Assembly: GCA_019637105.1 (NCBI GenBank)
Contig: JAHBWF010000057.1
Coordinates: 1 to 43,662 of the forward strand
Origin: Labilithrix sp.
GTDB taxonomy: Bacteria; Myxococcota_A; Polyangia; Polyangiales; Polyangiaceae
Length of the DNA: 43,662 nt
Reading direction: 5' to 3'
Below the pieces are notes generated by a model that was given only the letters and a program-made list of their open reading frames with translations, made no database searches and was not told the DNA's origin. Below are positions 22,511 to 30,754 of this stretch, piece after piece. Within the stretch, counting starts at the first letter, position 1; each line of letters opens with the position of its first letter. The position numbers and the translations under genes were made by a program.

Positions 22511-25321
22511 TTAACGAAGTCGCATCTCGAAGGCGACGCCGTCCGGTCCGCCCGCGGCCACGTCGACGGAGACCTCCTCGGGCGCCGTGACCGAGACGGC
22601 GGCGCCGTCCACCGTCACCGAGGCGATCGCCGCGCCGCGCGGCGGACGCAGGACGAGGCGCCGCGTCACGCCCGGCGCCGGACGCCATCGACCGCGCACG
22701 ACCTCTCCGTCGCGCGCGATCTCCACGAGGCGGGTGACGAACGCGTAGCGGGCCTCGGGGACGTGGGGCTCGACGCGGAGCCCTCCGGCCGACGGCTCGA
22801 TCCCCGCGAGGCGCACGGCGGCGAGGAGCGGCATCGCGTGGACGTTGTTGTTCATCGTCGGGAAGTCCGTCATCGGCGTCACCGGGCTCGCCCACGTCCG
22901 CCCCGTGGTCGAGGCGACTCCGTCGGGCCCGCTCCAGATGCCGTGCCACACCGTCGGGAAGGCCCGCGCGCGCGCCGCAAGCGAGTTCCGCGCGAAGTGG
23001 GCGAAGGCCCGCTCGTCGTCGTCGCGGGCGTAGCCCCACGTGAGGAGGTGGCTGATCGCCGGCCAGACCTCGGCGCCGCGCGTGAGCGGCGCGCCGATCG
23101 GCGACGGGAGATCGAGCTCGCGGTGCACGTGCGACGCGAGGGCGGCGCGCTCGGAGCGCGCGAGGATCGGCGCGACGAGCCCCCAGACCTGCGCCTCGAG
23201 GTCGATCGCGTCCGCGCCGACCAGCTTGCCGTCGCCGAAGTAAGCGCGCCCGAAGAAGCCGGAGACCACGGCCGCCCTCGCGGCGTCCTCCAGCGCGGGG
23301 AGGCGGCCTCGGATCTCCTCCGCGAGCGACGGCTCGCGGGCCTCGACGAGATCGGCGACGAGCGGCAGGACGTGGAGCGCCATCTGCGTGTTCGGCACGC
23401 TCTCTCCCTTCTCCTTCGCCAGCGCGCGATCGGGCGCGCGGAAGACGATCCCGTCGGACCAGTCGCCCGACTGCACGCGCACGAGCCCGTGCTCGCCGGT
23501 GCCGACGACGTCGAACAGGTGACGGACGGCGCGCGTCACGTGCTCGTGCACCGTCGCCTCGTTCTCCGGCCGGCGCGGCCAGTACGAGACGCGCTCGTCG
23601 AGGAAGGCGACGTCCCCCGTCGCGCCCAGGTACTCGATCATCGCGAGGAGGAAGAACAGATCGAGGTCGCTCGGCGACGAGTGGATGCCGAGACCGTCGT
23701 CGAGCTTGCCGTGCCCTTGAAAGGCGTACGAGAAGCGGGAGTCCTCGGCGAACGCGAGCCCCATCGCCAGGCGGAGCTGCTCCTTCGCGCGCTCGGGGTG
23801 CGTGTAGACGAGCGGCATCGAGAAGAGCGCCGTGTCGCGGAGCGCGCCGTCGGCGCCGTGGAGGTACAGGTAGGCGGACCCTTGCGGGACGACGTGGGCG
23901 TCCCAGTACTCGCGGTACCCCGCGCTGACCTCGACCTGCGAGGCGTGCCACGCGAGCTCGCGGTGGAGGAACGGATCGCGCTCGGTCGCGAAGTAGAGCA
24001 GCTTCGCGCGGAGCGCCTCGGCCTGCTCCCGCCGGAGATCGCGCGCGGGATCACGCCAGGCGGGGTCGAGCGAGATCGCCTCGCCTTCGCCGGTGTAGCC
24101 GTAGGCGAAGCGGAGCGTCCGCGCCTCCCCCGGTCCGAGCTCGACGTCGCTCCGCATGACGAACGCGAGCGGCTGGCCGACGGCCGAGCGCTCGTCGACG
24201 CTGACCTGGGAGTCGCGCCGCGCGACGACGGCGTCCGGCGCCGCGGGGCCGCCAGCGCCGAAGAACGCCTCCTCGTCGGTGAACACGCGCGCGACCTCGC
24301 CCACGACCGCGGCGAGGAACGGATCGCCGGGGTAGCGATCGACCTCGTCCGGCTCGGCGCGCGGCGGACGCGGCGGCCCGACGTAACGGCGGCGCACCGC
24401 GAGCAGCCGCTCGTCGGGGGACCACGTGGCGCGCTCGGTGAAGAGCGCGTTGCGCGCGTCGCGCTCCTCCGCGGCGCGCGTCGACGCTCGCGGCAGCTGG
24501 CCGGAGACGAGCCAGTTGATCTCGATCGGCCGGCGCGCGACGTCCCAGTACTCGTAGTGGGAGACCCTCTTCGGGACGCTCGCGAGGTTCTCGATGACGA
24601 CCTCGTCGAGGAGCACCGGCGCGTCGCCCGCGGGCGCGTACGTGCGACGGACGACGCGGACGTCGCGGTGGCTCGTCTCGGCCTCGGCGTAGCCCATGCC
24701 GAAGCGCCGGCGCGTGACGGAGCCGCGCGGCCGGAGCTTGTACGCGGTGCACCAGACGCCCTCGCCGTCGTCGACCCAGCCGAACCCGCCGCCGAGCGCG
24801 CGCTCGGTCACGCCCACCTTGTCGAGGTAGCTGACGCCGCGGTCCTGCGTCACGAGCTCGACGAAGCCGTCGTTGCTCACGAGGCCGTTGACGCGATCGT
24901 TGCCGATCGCCGCCCAGTGCGCGCGCGTCTCGGTGCCGTCGGTGAGCGGATAGACCGCGCGCTCGTCGGCGTTCTGGTCGAGGCCGTAGTCGTAGGCCGG
25001 GAGGCCGAGGTCGTCGAGCGTCCAGCTGCCGAAGACGCCGCTGCCGGTCGAGCACGGCGCGAAGCGCGTGGGCTCGTCGATCGACGGCGCGGCGCACGAC
25101 TCGGGCGGCGGCACGTACGGCGGATCGTCCGGCCCGAGGAGCTCGCGCGGCGCGTCCGCGGCGCAGGCGCCGGCGACGAGGGCGAAGCCGGCGAGCGACG
25201 CGCACGCGCGGCGGGGAGCGACGAGGGCGAAGCCGGCGAGCCGCGCGCGCGCGCGGCGGGGAGAGGCGACGGCGCGAGCCCTCGACGAACGACCGACGAC
25301 CGCATCCCGGATGGCGCTCAC
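22511..25321 (-). CDS. Exported GH94-like (glycosyltransferase 36) carbohydrate-active protein
   Basis: The 936-residue product resembles the cellobiose-phosphorylase family. It has an N-terminal beta-sandwich (about 100-380), a linker, an (alpha/alpha)6 barrel (about 430-830) and a C-terminal beta domain. The barrel shows GKLDDGLGIHSSPSDLDLF and SGDWSDG, the latter matching the catalytic acid motif GDWNDG of GH94. A signal peptide (about 15-55) implies export, which is odd for a phosphorylase because phosphate is scarce outside; a hydrolytic or other role is possible. The signal peptide carries a 15-residue tandem duplication. GTG at 25321 was chosen because a strong GGAGGAGAAGG lies just upstream (about 7 bases from its AGGAG). 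No sugar transporter or other CAZyme is adjacent. Confidence 0.85.
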   Translation of the reverse strand: MSAIRDAVVGRSSRARAVASPRRARARLAGFALVAPRRACASLAGFALVAGACAADAPRELLGPDDPPYVPPPESCAAPSIDEPTRFAPCSTGSGVFGSWTLDDLGLPAYDYGLDQNADERAVYPLTDGTETRAHWAAIGNDRVNGLVSNDGFVELVTQDRGVSYLDKVGVTERALGGGFGWVDDGEGVWCTAYKLRPRGSVTRRRFGMGYAEAETSHRDVRVVRRTYAPAGDAPVLLDEVVIENLASVPKRVSHYEYWDVARRPIEINWLVSGQLPRASTRAAEERDARNALFTERATWSPDERLLAVRRRYVGPPRPPRAEPDEVDRYPGDPFLAAVVGEVARVFTDEEAFFGAGGPAAPDAVVARRDSQVSVDERSAVGQPLAFVMRSDVELGPGEARTLRFAYGYTGEGEAISLDPAWRDPARDLRREQAEALRAKLLYFATERDPFLHRELAWHASQVEVSAGYREYWDAHVVPQGSAYLYLHGADGALRDTALFSMPLVYTHPERAKEQLRLAMGLAFAEDSRFSYAFQGHGKLDDGLGIHSSPSDLDLFFLLAMIEYLGATGDVAFLDERVSYWPRRPENEATVHEHVTRAVRHLFDVVGTGEHGLVRVQSGDWSDGIVFRAPDRALAKEKGESVPNTQMALHVLPLVADLVEAREPSLAEEIRGRLPALEDAARAAVVSGFFGRAYFGDGKLVGADAIDLEAQVWGLVAPILARSERAALASHVHRELDLPSPIGAPLTRGAEVWPAISHLLTWGYARDDDERAFAHFARNSLAARARAFPTVWHGIWSGPDGVASTTGRTWASPVTPMTDFPTMNNNVHAMPLLAAVRLAGIEPSAGGLRVEPHVPEARYAFVTRLVEIARDGEVVRGRWRPAPGVTRRLVLRPPRGAAIASVTVDGAAVSVTAPEEVSVDVAAGGPDGVAFEMRLR
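25173..25262. repeat. 45-bp tandem duplication in the GH94-like signal peptide
   Basis: Two adjoining 45-base copies (25173-25217 and 25218-25262) differ at 3 positions. Being 15 codons long, the duplication keeps frame and repeats PRR...LAGFALVA, so the exported protein has two hydrophobic cores each with an Arg pair. Seen directly. Confidence 0.9.
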
Positions 25322-25470
25322 TGACCTTCTCCTCCGAACCGAGCTCGCGCGCGCGCGCGCGCCGCGTCCACGTCGCCCGCGACGGCGCTCGCTCCGAGCG
25401 CCGCGCGACGGCCCCGTGAGCAGCAAGCGCCGTGCCGCGGGCGGAGAGGAGGCGCGGCGCCGCCGGCGGG

Positions 25471-26802
25471 TCAGCCGGCGTTGCGCTTCATCAAGCGGTG
25501 CAGGTGCTGGCGCGCGATCCCCGCGTGCTCGGCCGCGCGCGTCACGTTCCCGTCGAAGCGCGCGAGCAGCTCACGCACGTACTCGCGCTCGACGTGCTCG
25601 CCCGCGAGCTGGCGCACCTCCGCGAGCGGACGGTCGACCGGCACGTCGAAGTCGAAGGCCGCGGGCGACGCCGGCGGGTCGACGTGGGACCGCTGCGTCG
25701 ACGCCCCGCTCAACCCGAGCGCCACCGCGCGCTCGACGTAGTTCCGGAGCTCGCGCACGTTGCCCGGCCAAGGCCGCCCGCGCGCGAGCCTCGTGAGCTC
25801 CTCGAGGTCCGCCGCGGCGAGCCGCTCGCCGGCGAAGTGCGCGACGAGCGGCGGCAGGTCTTCGAGGCGATCGCGCAGCGGCGGGACGTCGGCGACGAGC
25901 ACCGCGATCCGGAAGTAGAGGTCCTCGCGGAAGGCGCCGCCGATCGCGGCGCGCCGGAGATCGCGGTGGGTCGCGCAGACGACGCGGACGTCGGCCTTCC
26001 GGTGCTGCGCCTCGCCGAGGCGGCGGGAGGTGCGCGTCTCCAGGAAGCGGAGGAGCTTCGGCTGGAGATCGATCGGCAGCTCGCCGATCTCGTCGAGGAA
26101 GAGCGTGCCGCCGTCGGCCGCCTCCACGGCGCCGGCGCGATCGCGGTCGGCGCCCGTGAACGCCCCGCGCTTGACGCCGAAGAGCTCGGCTTCGAGCAGG
26201 TTCACCGGCATCGCCCCGCAGTCGACCACCACGAACGGCATCCCGGCGCGCGCCGACGCTTCGTGAAGCGCCTCGGCGGCGAGCTCCTTGCCGGTCCCCG
26301 TCTCGCCGCGGACCAGGACCGTCGCGTCGCTCGCGGCGCAGCGCGCGAGGCGGGCGTAGAGCGCGCGCATCGCGTCCGAGCCCCCGCGCAGGCGGTGGAA
26401 GCTCGCGTGCGGCCAGAGCTCTCGCCGCCGCTCGCCCTGCGCGTAGCGGACGACCAGCGAGGCGTCGCCGAGGCGCACGGTCGCGCCGCCCGGGACGAGC
26501 GCCGACGCCACGCGGATCCCCTCGATCCACGTGCCGTTCTTGCTGCCGAGGTCGGTGACCCAGAGGCCGTCCGCCCGGGGCGAGAGCTCGGCGTGGAGGC
26601 GCGAGACCTTCGGATCCTGGAGGACGAGCGCGACGTCCCTGGACGCTCCGACGACGATCGGCTCGTCGACGACGACGGCGCGGACGCCCGCTCCGTCGGT
26701 GACGGTCACGGTCGGGACGATCGCCGGCTCGCGGCGCACCGTCGGGCGGGCCGGCCCCGTCTGCGTCGACTCGAGACGCTCGTCGTCGAGCTCGCTCGCC
26801 AT
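25471..26802 (-). CDS. FHA-domain sigma-54-dependent transcriptional activator
   Basis: A 443-residue bEBP. The FHA domain (about 30-115) has the phosphothreonine-binding motifs VGASRD, VSRLHAEL and LGSKNGTW, so input is probably a Thr-phosphorylated partner, perhaps made by a Hanks kinase such as that at 20.7-22.4 kb (inference). The AAA+ domain (about 135-365) has Walker A GETGTGKE, GAFTGA and Walker [14 protein letters not shown]; all are intact. The C-terminal Fis-type helix-turn-helix is NVTRAAEHAGIARQHLHRLM. ATG at 26802 is preceded by TATCCT at a 6-base gap, pointing to a leaderless message; a GTG eight codons upstream is possible. The upstream region holds a palindrome and an eight-unit 14-bp array that could be its own binding sites. 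Confidence 0.92.
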   Translation of the reverse strand: MASELDDERLESTQTGPARPTVRREPAIVPTVTVTDGAGVRAVVVDEPIVVGASRDVALVLQDPKVSRLHAELSPRADGLWVTDLGSKNGTWIEGIRVASALVPGGATVRLGDASLVVRYAQGERRRELWPHASFHRLRGGSDAMRALYARLARCAASDATVLVRGETGTGKELAAEALHEASARAGMPFVVVDCGAMPVNLLEAELFGVKRGAFTGADRDRAGAVEAADGGTLFLDEIGELPIDLQPKLLRFLETRTSRRLGEAQHRKADVRVVCATHRDLRRAAIGGAFREDLYFRIAVLVADVPPLRDRLEDLPPLVAHFAGERLAAADLEELTRLARGRPWPGNVRELRNYVERAVALGLSGASTQRSHVDPPASPAAFDFDVPVDRPLAEVRQLAGEHVEREYVRELLARFDGNVTRAAEHAGIARQHLHRLMKRNAG

Positions 26803-26808
26803 CGGTCC

Positions 26809-26814
26809 AGGATA
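26809..26814 (-). promoter_or_regulatory. Candidate -10 hexamer for the FHA-bEBP gene
   Basis: TATCCT on the minus strand ends 6 bases before the ATG at 26802, with the same hexamer and nearly the same spacing as before the response regulator at 12793. Inference. Confidence 0.35.
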
Positions 26815-26854
26815 TCGCGGTGTCACCTCGGAGACGACACGTCGCGGGCCTCGG

Positions 26855-26873
26855 CGTCACCTCGCAGGTGACG
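26855..26873. promoter_or_regulatory. Perfect palindrome upstream of the FHA-bEBP, candidate operator
   Basis: CGTCACCT (26855-26862) and AGGTGACG (26866-26873) are perfectly complementary around a 3-base centre. The half-site AGGTGAC is the word found in the nearby 14-bp repeats (GAGGTGAC in units 4 and 5). Single copies of related words (GGTGTCACCT, ACACCT) lie on both sides between 26819 and 26910. Fis-type helix-turn-helix proteins bind as dimers, so this could be an activator or autoregulation site. Binding is inference. Confidence 0.45.
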
Positions 26874-26906
26874 ACACCTCGACCGTCGCCCGCGCGGTGT
26901 CGCGCC

Positions 26907-27018
26907 GAGGTGTCACGCGCGAGGTGTCACGCGCGAAGTGTCACGCGCGAGGTGACACGCGCGAGGTGACACGCGCGAGGTGTCGCGCGCGAGGTGTCGC
27001 GCGCGAGGTGTCACGCCC
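26907..27018. repeat. Eight tandem 14-bp repeats (iteron array)
   Basis: Eight head-to-tail units of 14 bases with consensus GAGGTGTCACGCGC and no spacers. Units 1 and 2 match it exactly. Unit 3 has GAAGTG, units 4 and 5 have GTGACAC in place of GTGTCAC, units 6 and 7 have GTGTCGC, and unit 8 ends CGCCC. GTGTCAC and GTGACAC are reverse complements, so the core is near-palindromic and the array presents the same word on both strands about every 1.3 helical turns. It lies 105 bases upstream of the FHA-bEBP start and 48 bases beyond the stop of the next gene. The absence of spacers rules out CRISPR. Confidence 0.9.
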
Positions 27019-27065
27019 GACCCCGCCTCCGGCACGCGTGTGAACCGGCCGCGCTCGGTTCGCGA

Positions 27066-28685
27066 TCAGGTCGCGATCTGCGGGTGCAGCTCGGCCTTCG
27101 TCCGCGAGTGGTCCTCCGCCGGCCGGAGGTGGCCGACGAGGTAGAGCCCCGCGTTGAGGGCCGCCCACGAGCGGAAGTGCTCGAACGTCGTCATCCACTG
27201 GAGGACGCGCGGGCCCTCCGCCGCCGCGCCGATACGGCACGCGGCGGCGTGCTCCTGCGCGTGGATGAAGGCGTCGGCGATGCGCTGCTGCACGGCGAGC
27301 GGGGAGCTCCGCTCGCGCGCCATCTTCGACGCGCCCTTGCCGATGCGCGCCCGCTCCTGCGGATCGGAGAGGAGGTCGACGACGGCGCGGCCGAAGGCGG
27401 CGTCCGCCTCCTTCTCCTCGCGGACGCCCTTGCCGGGCGACAGGAGCACCCCGTTGACGCCGTCGCGGATCTGCGAGGAGACGCCCATGCCGTCGGCGAA
27501 CGCGACGGTGGGCGTGCCGCACCAGAGCGCCTCGCCCATGACGTTGCCGTAGGTCTCGCTGAGCGACGCGTGCACGAAGAGGTCGGCGTACGCGTAGTAG
27601 TTGGGCATCTCGGTGAAGGGGACCTCACCGGGGAAGAAGACGCGGTGGGCGACGCCCTCCTCGCGCGCGATGCGCTTGTAGTATTCGGTGTCGGGCCCCT
27701 CGCCGAGCAGCGTCAGCGTGGCCTCGCGATCGACCGGCGCGACGTGGCGCGCGAAGATGCGGATGATCCGGTCCTGGCTCTTCTCGCGGGTGTGACGCCC
27801 GGCGCAGAGGAGGCGCGCGCCGCGCCACGCGGCGTCGCCGGCGCCCTCGAGGTGCGTGTACGGATCGTCGCCGAGCGCACGGTCGAAGATCGCCGGCTGC
27901 ACCGCGCGCGGGATGACGTGGATCGGGCACGTGACGCCGCGCTCGCGCCAGTACGAGCGGAGCCCCTCGGAGAGGACGACCAGGCCGTCGGAGTCGTTGT
28001 AGATGTTCGCGAAGTGGCTCTCGCACGGACGCTTGAGCGCGAGCTCGAGGCCGGTGTTCACCCAGCCGAGGCGCTTCAAGTTCTCGGGCAAGAGGACGTC
28101 GTAGGCGGCCGAGAGGTGCGTGGTGTTCACGCAGATGAGCGGGATGCCGCGCATCTTGCGGAGCCACACGCCGAAGTGGAGCGAGAGCGTCGTCGCCTGC
28201 GCGAAGACGATGTCGAAGTTCCAGCGGCTCGCGTCGTAGACCCAGCGCTCGAGGGGGAGCGGAACGTGCAGACCGGGATAGGTCTTCAGCGGGACGCTGG
28301 GGAGGGCGACGGTCCCCGGGGCGAGGTCCTCGGGCCTGGCGTCGGGATCATGGGGGCCGATGACTGTGACTTCATGACCACACCGACGCAATTCTTGGTA
28401 CAGGAACCGTGTCTGAAACGCTGCACCGTTGGCGTAGGGGATTCGCGTGAAATCACTGAGGATGGCAACGCGCAGAGGACGACCGTGCCGCGCCGACAGG
28501 GCCGCGAAGGGCGATTCGCTCGTCTCGTTGGCGGGCCCGGCACCGCGTGAAAACGCGGACCTCGGGCCTCCGCTCCGGTGCGTACGACCTTGCGCGGCCC
28601 CCGCCTCGAAGGGAGAGCGACCGCTGTGAAGATCCTCGACGTTACGGAATTCTATTCCGAAAGGGGCGGCGGGGTTCGAAGCCAT
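27066..28685 (-). CDS. GT4 family glycosyltransferase
   Basis: A retaining GT-B glycosyltransferase of about 480 reliable residues. The N-terminal acceptor half starts RVAILSDFTRIPYANGAAFQTRFLYQEL, and the donor half carries AGRHTREKSQDRIIRIF and the EX7E motif in SETYGNVMGEAL. Expected to build an exopolysaccharide, LPS or glycolipid; the acceptor is unknown. No ATG, GTG or TTG lies just before RVAILSDF. I therefore give ATG 28685 (GAGAG nearby), which adds a leader of about 70 non-conserved residues and overlaps the divergent glycosyltransferase by 60 bases. A start at a CTG close to the domain is possible. Codon use at the 5' end is less GC-biased than in neighbouring genes. Confidence 0.82.
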   Translation of the reverse strand: MASNPAAPFGIEFRNVEDLHSGRSPFEAGAAQGRTHRSGGPRSAFSRGAGPANETSESPFAALSARHGRPLRVAILSDFTRIPYANGAAFQTRFLYQELRRCGHEVTVIGPHDPDARPEDLAPGTVALPSVPLKTYPGLHVPLPLERWVYDASRWNFDIVFAQATTLSLHFGVWLRKMRGIPLICVNTTHLSAAYDVLLPENLKRLGWVNTGLELALKRPCESHFANIYNDSDGLVVLSEGLRSYWRERGVTCPIHVIPRAVQPAIFDRALGDDPYTHLEGAGDAAWRGARLLCAGRHTREKSQDRIIRIFARHVAPVDREATLTLLGEGPDTEYYKRIAREEGVAHRVFFPGEVPFTEMPNYYAYADLFVHASLSETYGNVMGEALWCGTPTVAFADGMGVSSQIRDGVNGVLLSPGKGVREEKEADAAFGRAVVDLLSDPQERARIGKGASKMARERSSPLAVQQRIADAFIHAQEHAAACRIGAAAEGPRVLQWMTTFEHFRSWAALNAGLYLVGHLRPAEDHSRTKAELHPQIAT

Positions 28686-29891
28686 CTGGCTCTCAAGGGT
28701 CACGTTCTGTGCCAGCTCGGGCACGACCATGTCGTGGTCGCCCCCGGGTCCCACGACGACGAGCGGCCGGGCGGCCGCGGAGAAGAGTCGGACGAGCGCC
28801 GTCTAGCACGCGCCCGCGGAAGCGCACGGGTGATTCGGGTCCGGGGTCCCGCCTCGCCCTACGACCCGAGCTACCATCTCTTGCTGAATACACGCAAAAT
28901 TCGGGATCTCGTGGCCCGGGAGCGCCCGGACGTCCTCGAGATTCACTCTCCTTATATGGCGGCCGTCGGCGCGCTCCGCGCGGACCCGTCGACCTACGGG
29001 GTCCGGACGTTCCAGTGGCACTCGGACTTCATCGACACCTACGGCGGCGTCCTCGAGGACAAGCTCCCCCGCGTCCCCTCCCCGCTCGTCAAGGCGGCGA
29101 CGCGCCCGCTCTGGTCGCTCGTGCGGGCCATCGCGAAGCGCTGCGACGCCACGCTCGTCGCCTCCGCGTGGGTCGGAAAGCTCACGTCGCGCGGCGTCCC
29201 GAACGTCGTGCATCGTCCGTTTTCGGGATCGAGCGCGACGTCTTCCGCCCCGACGCGCCTCGTTCGGGCGCGCCGCGAGCTGCTCGCGCTCGCCGGGCGC
29301 GACGCGCGCGACGAGCGAACGGCCGTCGTCGTCGGCGTGGGGCGCTTCGCGATCGAGAAGCGGTGGGACGTCGTCATCGACGCCTTCTCGCGGCTCCGCG
29401 CGCGCGGACAGGACGCCGTGCTCGTCCTCTTCGGCGACGGCCCGGAGCGCGAGCGGATGACGGCGCGCGCGCGCGGCGCGACGAGCTCGTTCGCGGGCGA
29501 CGTCGTCTTCCCCGGCTTCACGAAGGACCGCGCGGCGCTCGCGCGGAGCCTCGCCAGCGCCGACGTCCTCGTGCACGGCTGTCCCTTCGAGACCTTCGGC
29601 CTGTCGATCGCGGAGGCGATGAGCTGCGGGCTCCCCGCGGTCGTCCCCGACGACGGCGGCGCCGCCGAGATGCACGATCCGGCGAGCGGCGAGCGGTACC
29701 CGGCCGGCGACGCGGACGCCTGCGCGGACGCCCTCGCGCGCCTCCTCGATCGCGTCCGCCGGGACGAGGCCGCGACGCGCGCGGCCGCGGCGCATGCGGC
29801 CGCGCGCCTGCCGTCCGTCCGCGAGCAGCTCGAGCGGCAAGTCGAGCTCTACGCGTCCCTCCTCGCGCGGCGCGCCTCCGGCGGGCGTTGA
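28626..29891 (+). CDS. GT4 family glycosyltransferase with two compensating frameshifts
   Basis: A 421-residue GT-B protein starting MKILDVTEFYSERGGGVRSHL, with donor-half motifs VGVGRFAIEKRWDVVIDAF and the EX7E motif in FETFGLSIAEAM. GTG at 28626 follows AAGGGAGAG by about 9 bases. At 29220-29276 the reading frame is out of register. The expected linker FGIERDVFRPDAPRSGA is encoded in the +2 frame there, while the annotated frame reads an unrelated Ser/Thr-rich stretch. One indel at TTTT (29220-29223) and one near 29265-29276 would restore the family sequence. Sequence errors or two real mutations that cancel. It is divergent from the other GT4 gene, and both probably serve one surface-glycan pathway. 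Confidence 0.82.
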   Translation: MKILDVTEFYSERGGGVRSHLALKGHVLCQLGHDHVVVAPGSHDDERPGGRGEESDERRLARARGSARVIRVRGPASPYDPSYHLLLNTRKIRDLVARERPDVLEIHSPYMAAVGALRADPSTYGVRTFQWHSDFIDTYGGVLEDKLPRVPSPLVKAATRPLWSLVRAIAKRCDATLVASAWVGKLTSRGVPNVVHRPFSGSSATSSAPTRLVRARRELLALAGRDARDERTAVVVGVGRFAIEKRWDVVIDAFSRLRARGQDAVLVLFGDGPERERMTARARGATSSFAGDVVFPGFTKDRAALARSLASADVLVHGCPFETFGLSIAEAMSCGLPAVVPDDGGAAEMHDPASGERYPAGDADACADALARLLDRVRRDEAATRAAAAHAAARLPSVREQLERQVELYASLLARRASGGR

Positions 29892-29975
29892 TGCCGGGGC
29901 GCCCGGGCCGGACGGGCGCGGGCGCTCGACGCGCCGAGGGTTGCGGAGGCCCGTCGTTCACGTGACGATGCGCGC

Positions 29976-30659
29976 ATGAAGACGTCACTCTCGCTCGGGG
30001 CCGCCCTCGCCGCGCTCCTCGTCACGGGCGCGGCGAGCGCCGCGAAGACGACCTACACCGGCACGTTGAACGGCGCCTCCGAGGTCCCCCCCGTCGTGAC
30101 CGAGGCGACCGGCGCCGCCACGCTCACGTTCGACGATCAGACGAAGAAGCTGTGCGGGACGATCTCGCACACGCTCGGCGCCGCGGTCGAGGCCGCCCAC
30201 CTCCACGCCGGCGCGCCCGGCGAGAGCGGCGCGCCGTTCGTCGTCTTCGCGGACTTCGTGAGCCCGATGAACGTGAACGTCACGCTCGACGACGGACAGA
30301 TCACGAGCCTCGTGACCGGCCAGTTCTACGTCAACCTCCACACGGCGGCGCACGCCGGCGGGGAAATCCGCGGCGACATGGCGATCGGCGGCACGGAGCA
30401 GGCCTGCGACGACGAGGCGCCCGACGCCGGCTCGAGCAGCGGCGGCGCCGACTCCGGCGCGAGCAGCGGCGGCGCGGGCGGCGGCGCGAACGACGCCGGC
30501 ACGGTCCGCTCGGACGCCGGCGGCGGCGCCGAGGCCGCGCCCGCCGACGAAGACGACGGATGCTCGACGACCGGCTCCGCGCCCGGCAGCGGCGTGGCCC
30601 TCGCGTTCGCGGTCGGCGTCGCCGTCGCGGCCATCGGGCGAAGCCGCCGCAAGCGCTGA
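29976..30659 (+). CDS. CHRD-domain secreted protein with MYXO-CTERM-like tail
   Basis: The 227-residue product has a signal peptide (about 1-22) and a CHRD domain (about 25-140: TGTLNGASEVPPVVTEATGAA, LHAGAPGESG, NLHTAAHAGGEIRG). A low-complexity Ser/Gly/Ala/Asp linker follows. The C-terminus is GCSTTGS, one transmembrane helix and then RSRRKR. That Cys-helix-Arg cluster order matches the MYXO-CTERM sorting signal, predicted to be cut and handled by a myxosortase for surface attachment. The signal here has one Cys and is a weak match. CHRD domains are found in chordin and many bacterial secreted proteins; molecular function unknown. Supports the myxobacterial assignment. Confidence 0.85.
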   Translation: MKTSLSLGAALAALLVTGAASAAKTTYTGTLNGASEVPPVVTEATGAATLTFDDQTKKLCGTISHTLGAAVEAAHLHAGAPGESGAPFVVFADFVSPMNVNVTLDDGQITSLVTGQFYVNLHTAAHAGGEIRGDMAIGGTEQACDDEAPDAGSSSGGADSGASSGGAGGGANDAGTVRSDAGGGAEAAPADEDDGCSTTGSAPGSGVALAFAVGVAVAAIGRSRRKR

Positions 30660-30754
30660 ACCTCCACGCGGCGAGGGCGCCGTACCGACGGGTCACGACG
30701 CCGCGCGGAGCCCCCTTCGTGCCCCGACGGCGCCGTGCTAGGTAGAGCCGCGCC

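Noticed and set aside
25219-25321. Twin-arginine signal in the GH94-like protein
   Set aside because: Two Arg pairs are present but neither fits S-R-R-x-F-L-K; ordinary Arg-rich leaders are common at this GC content.
20297-25324. A 1675-codon plus-strand open frame opposite the kinase and GH94-like genes
   Set aside because: Arg/Glu/Asp-rich without motifs; exact antisense of well-supported genes.
26907-27018. CRISPR array
   Set aside because: Units are 14 bases, adjoin without spacers, and no cas genes are present.
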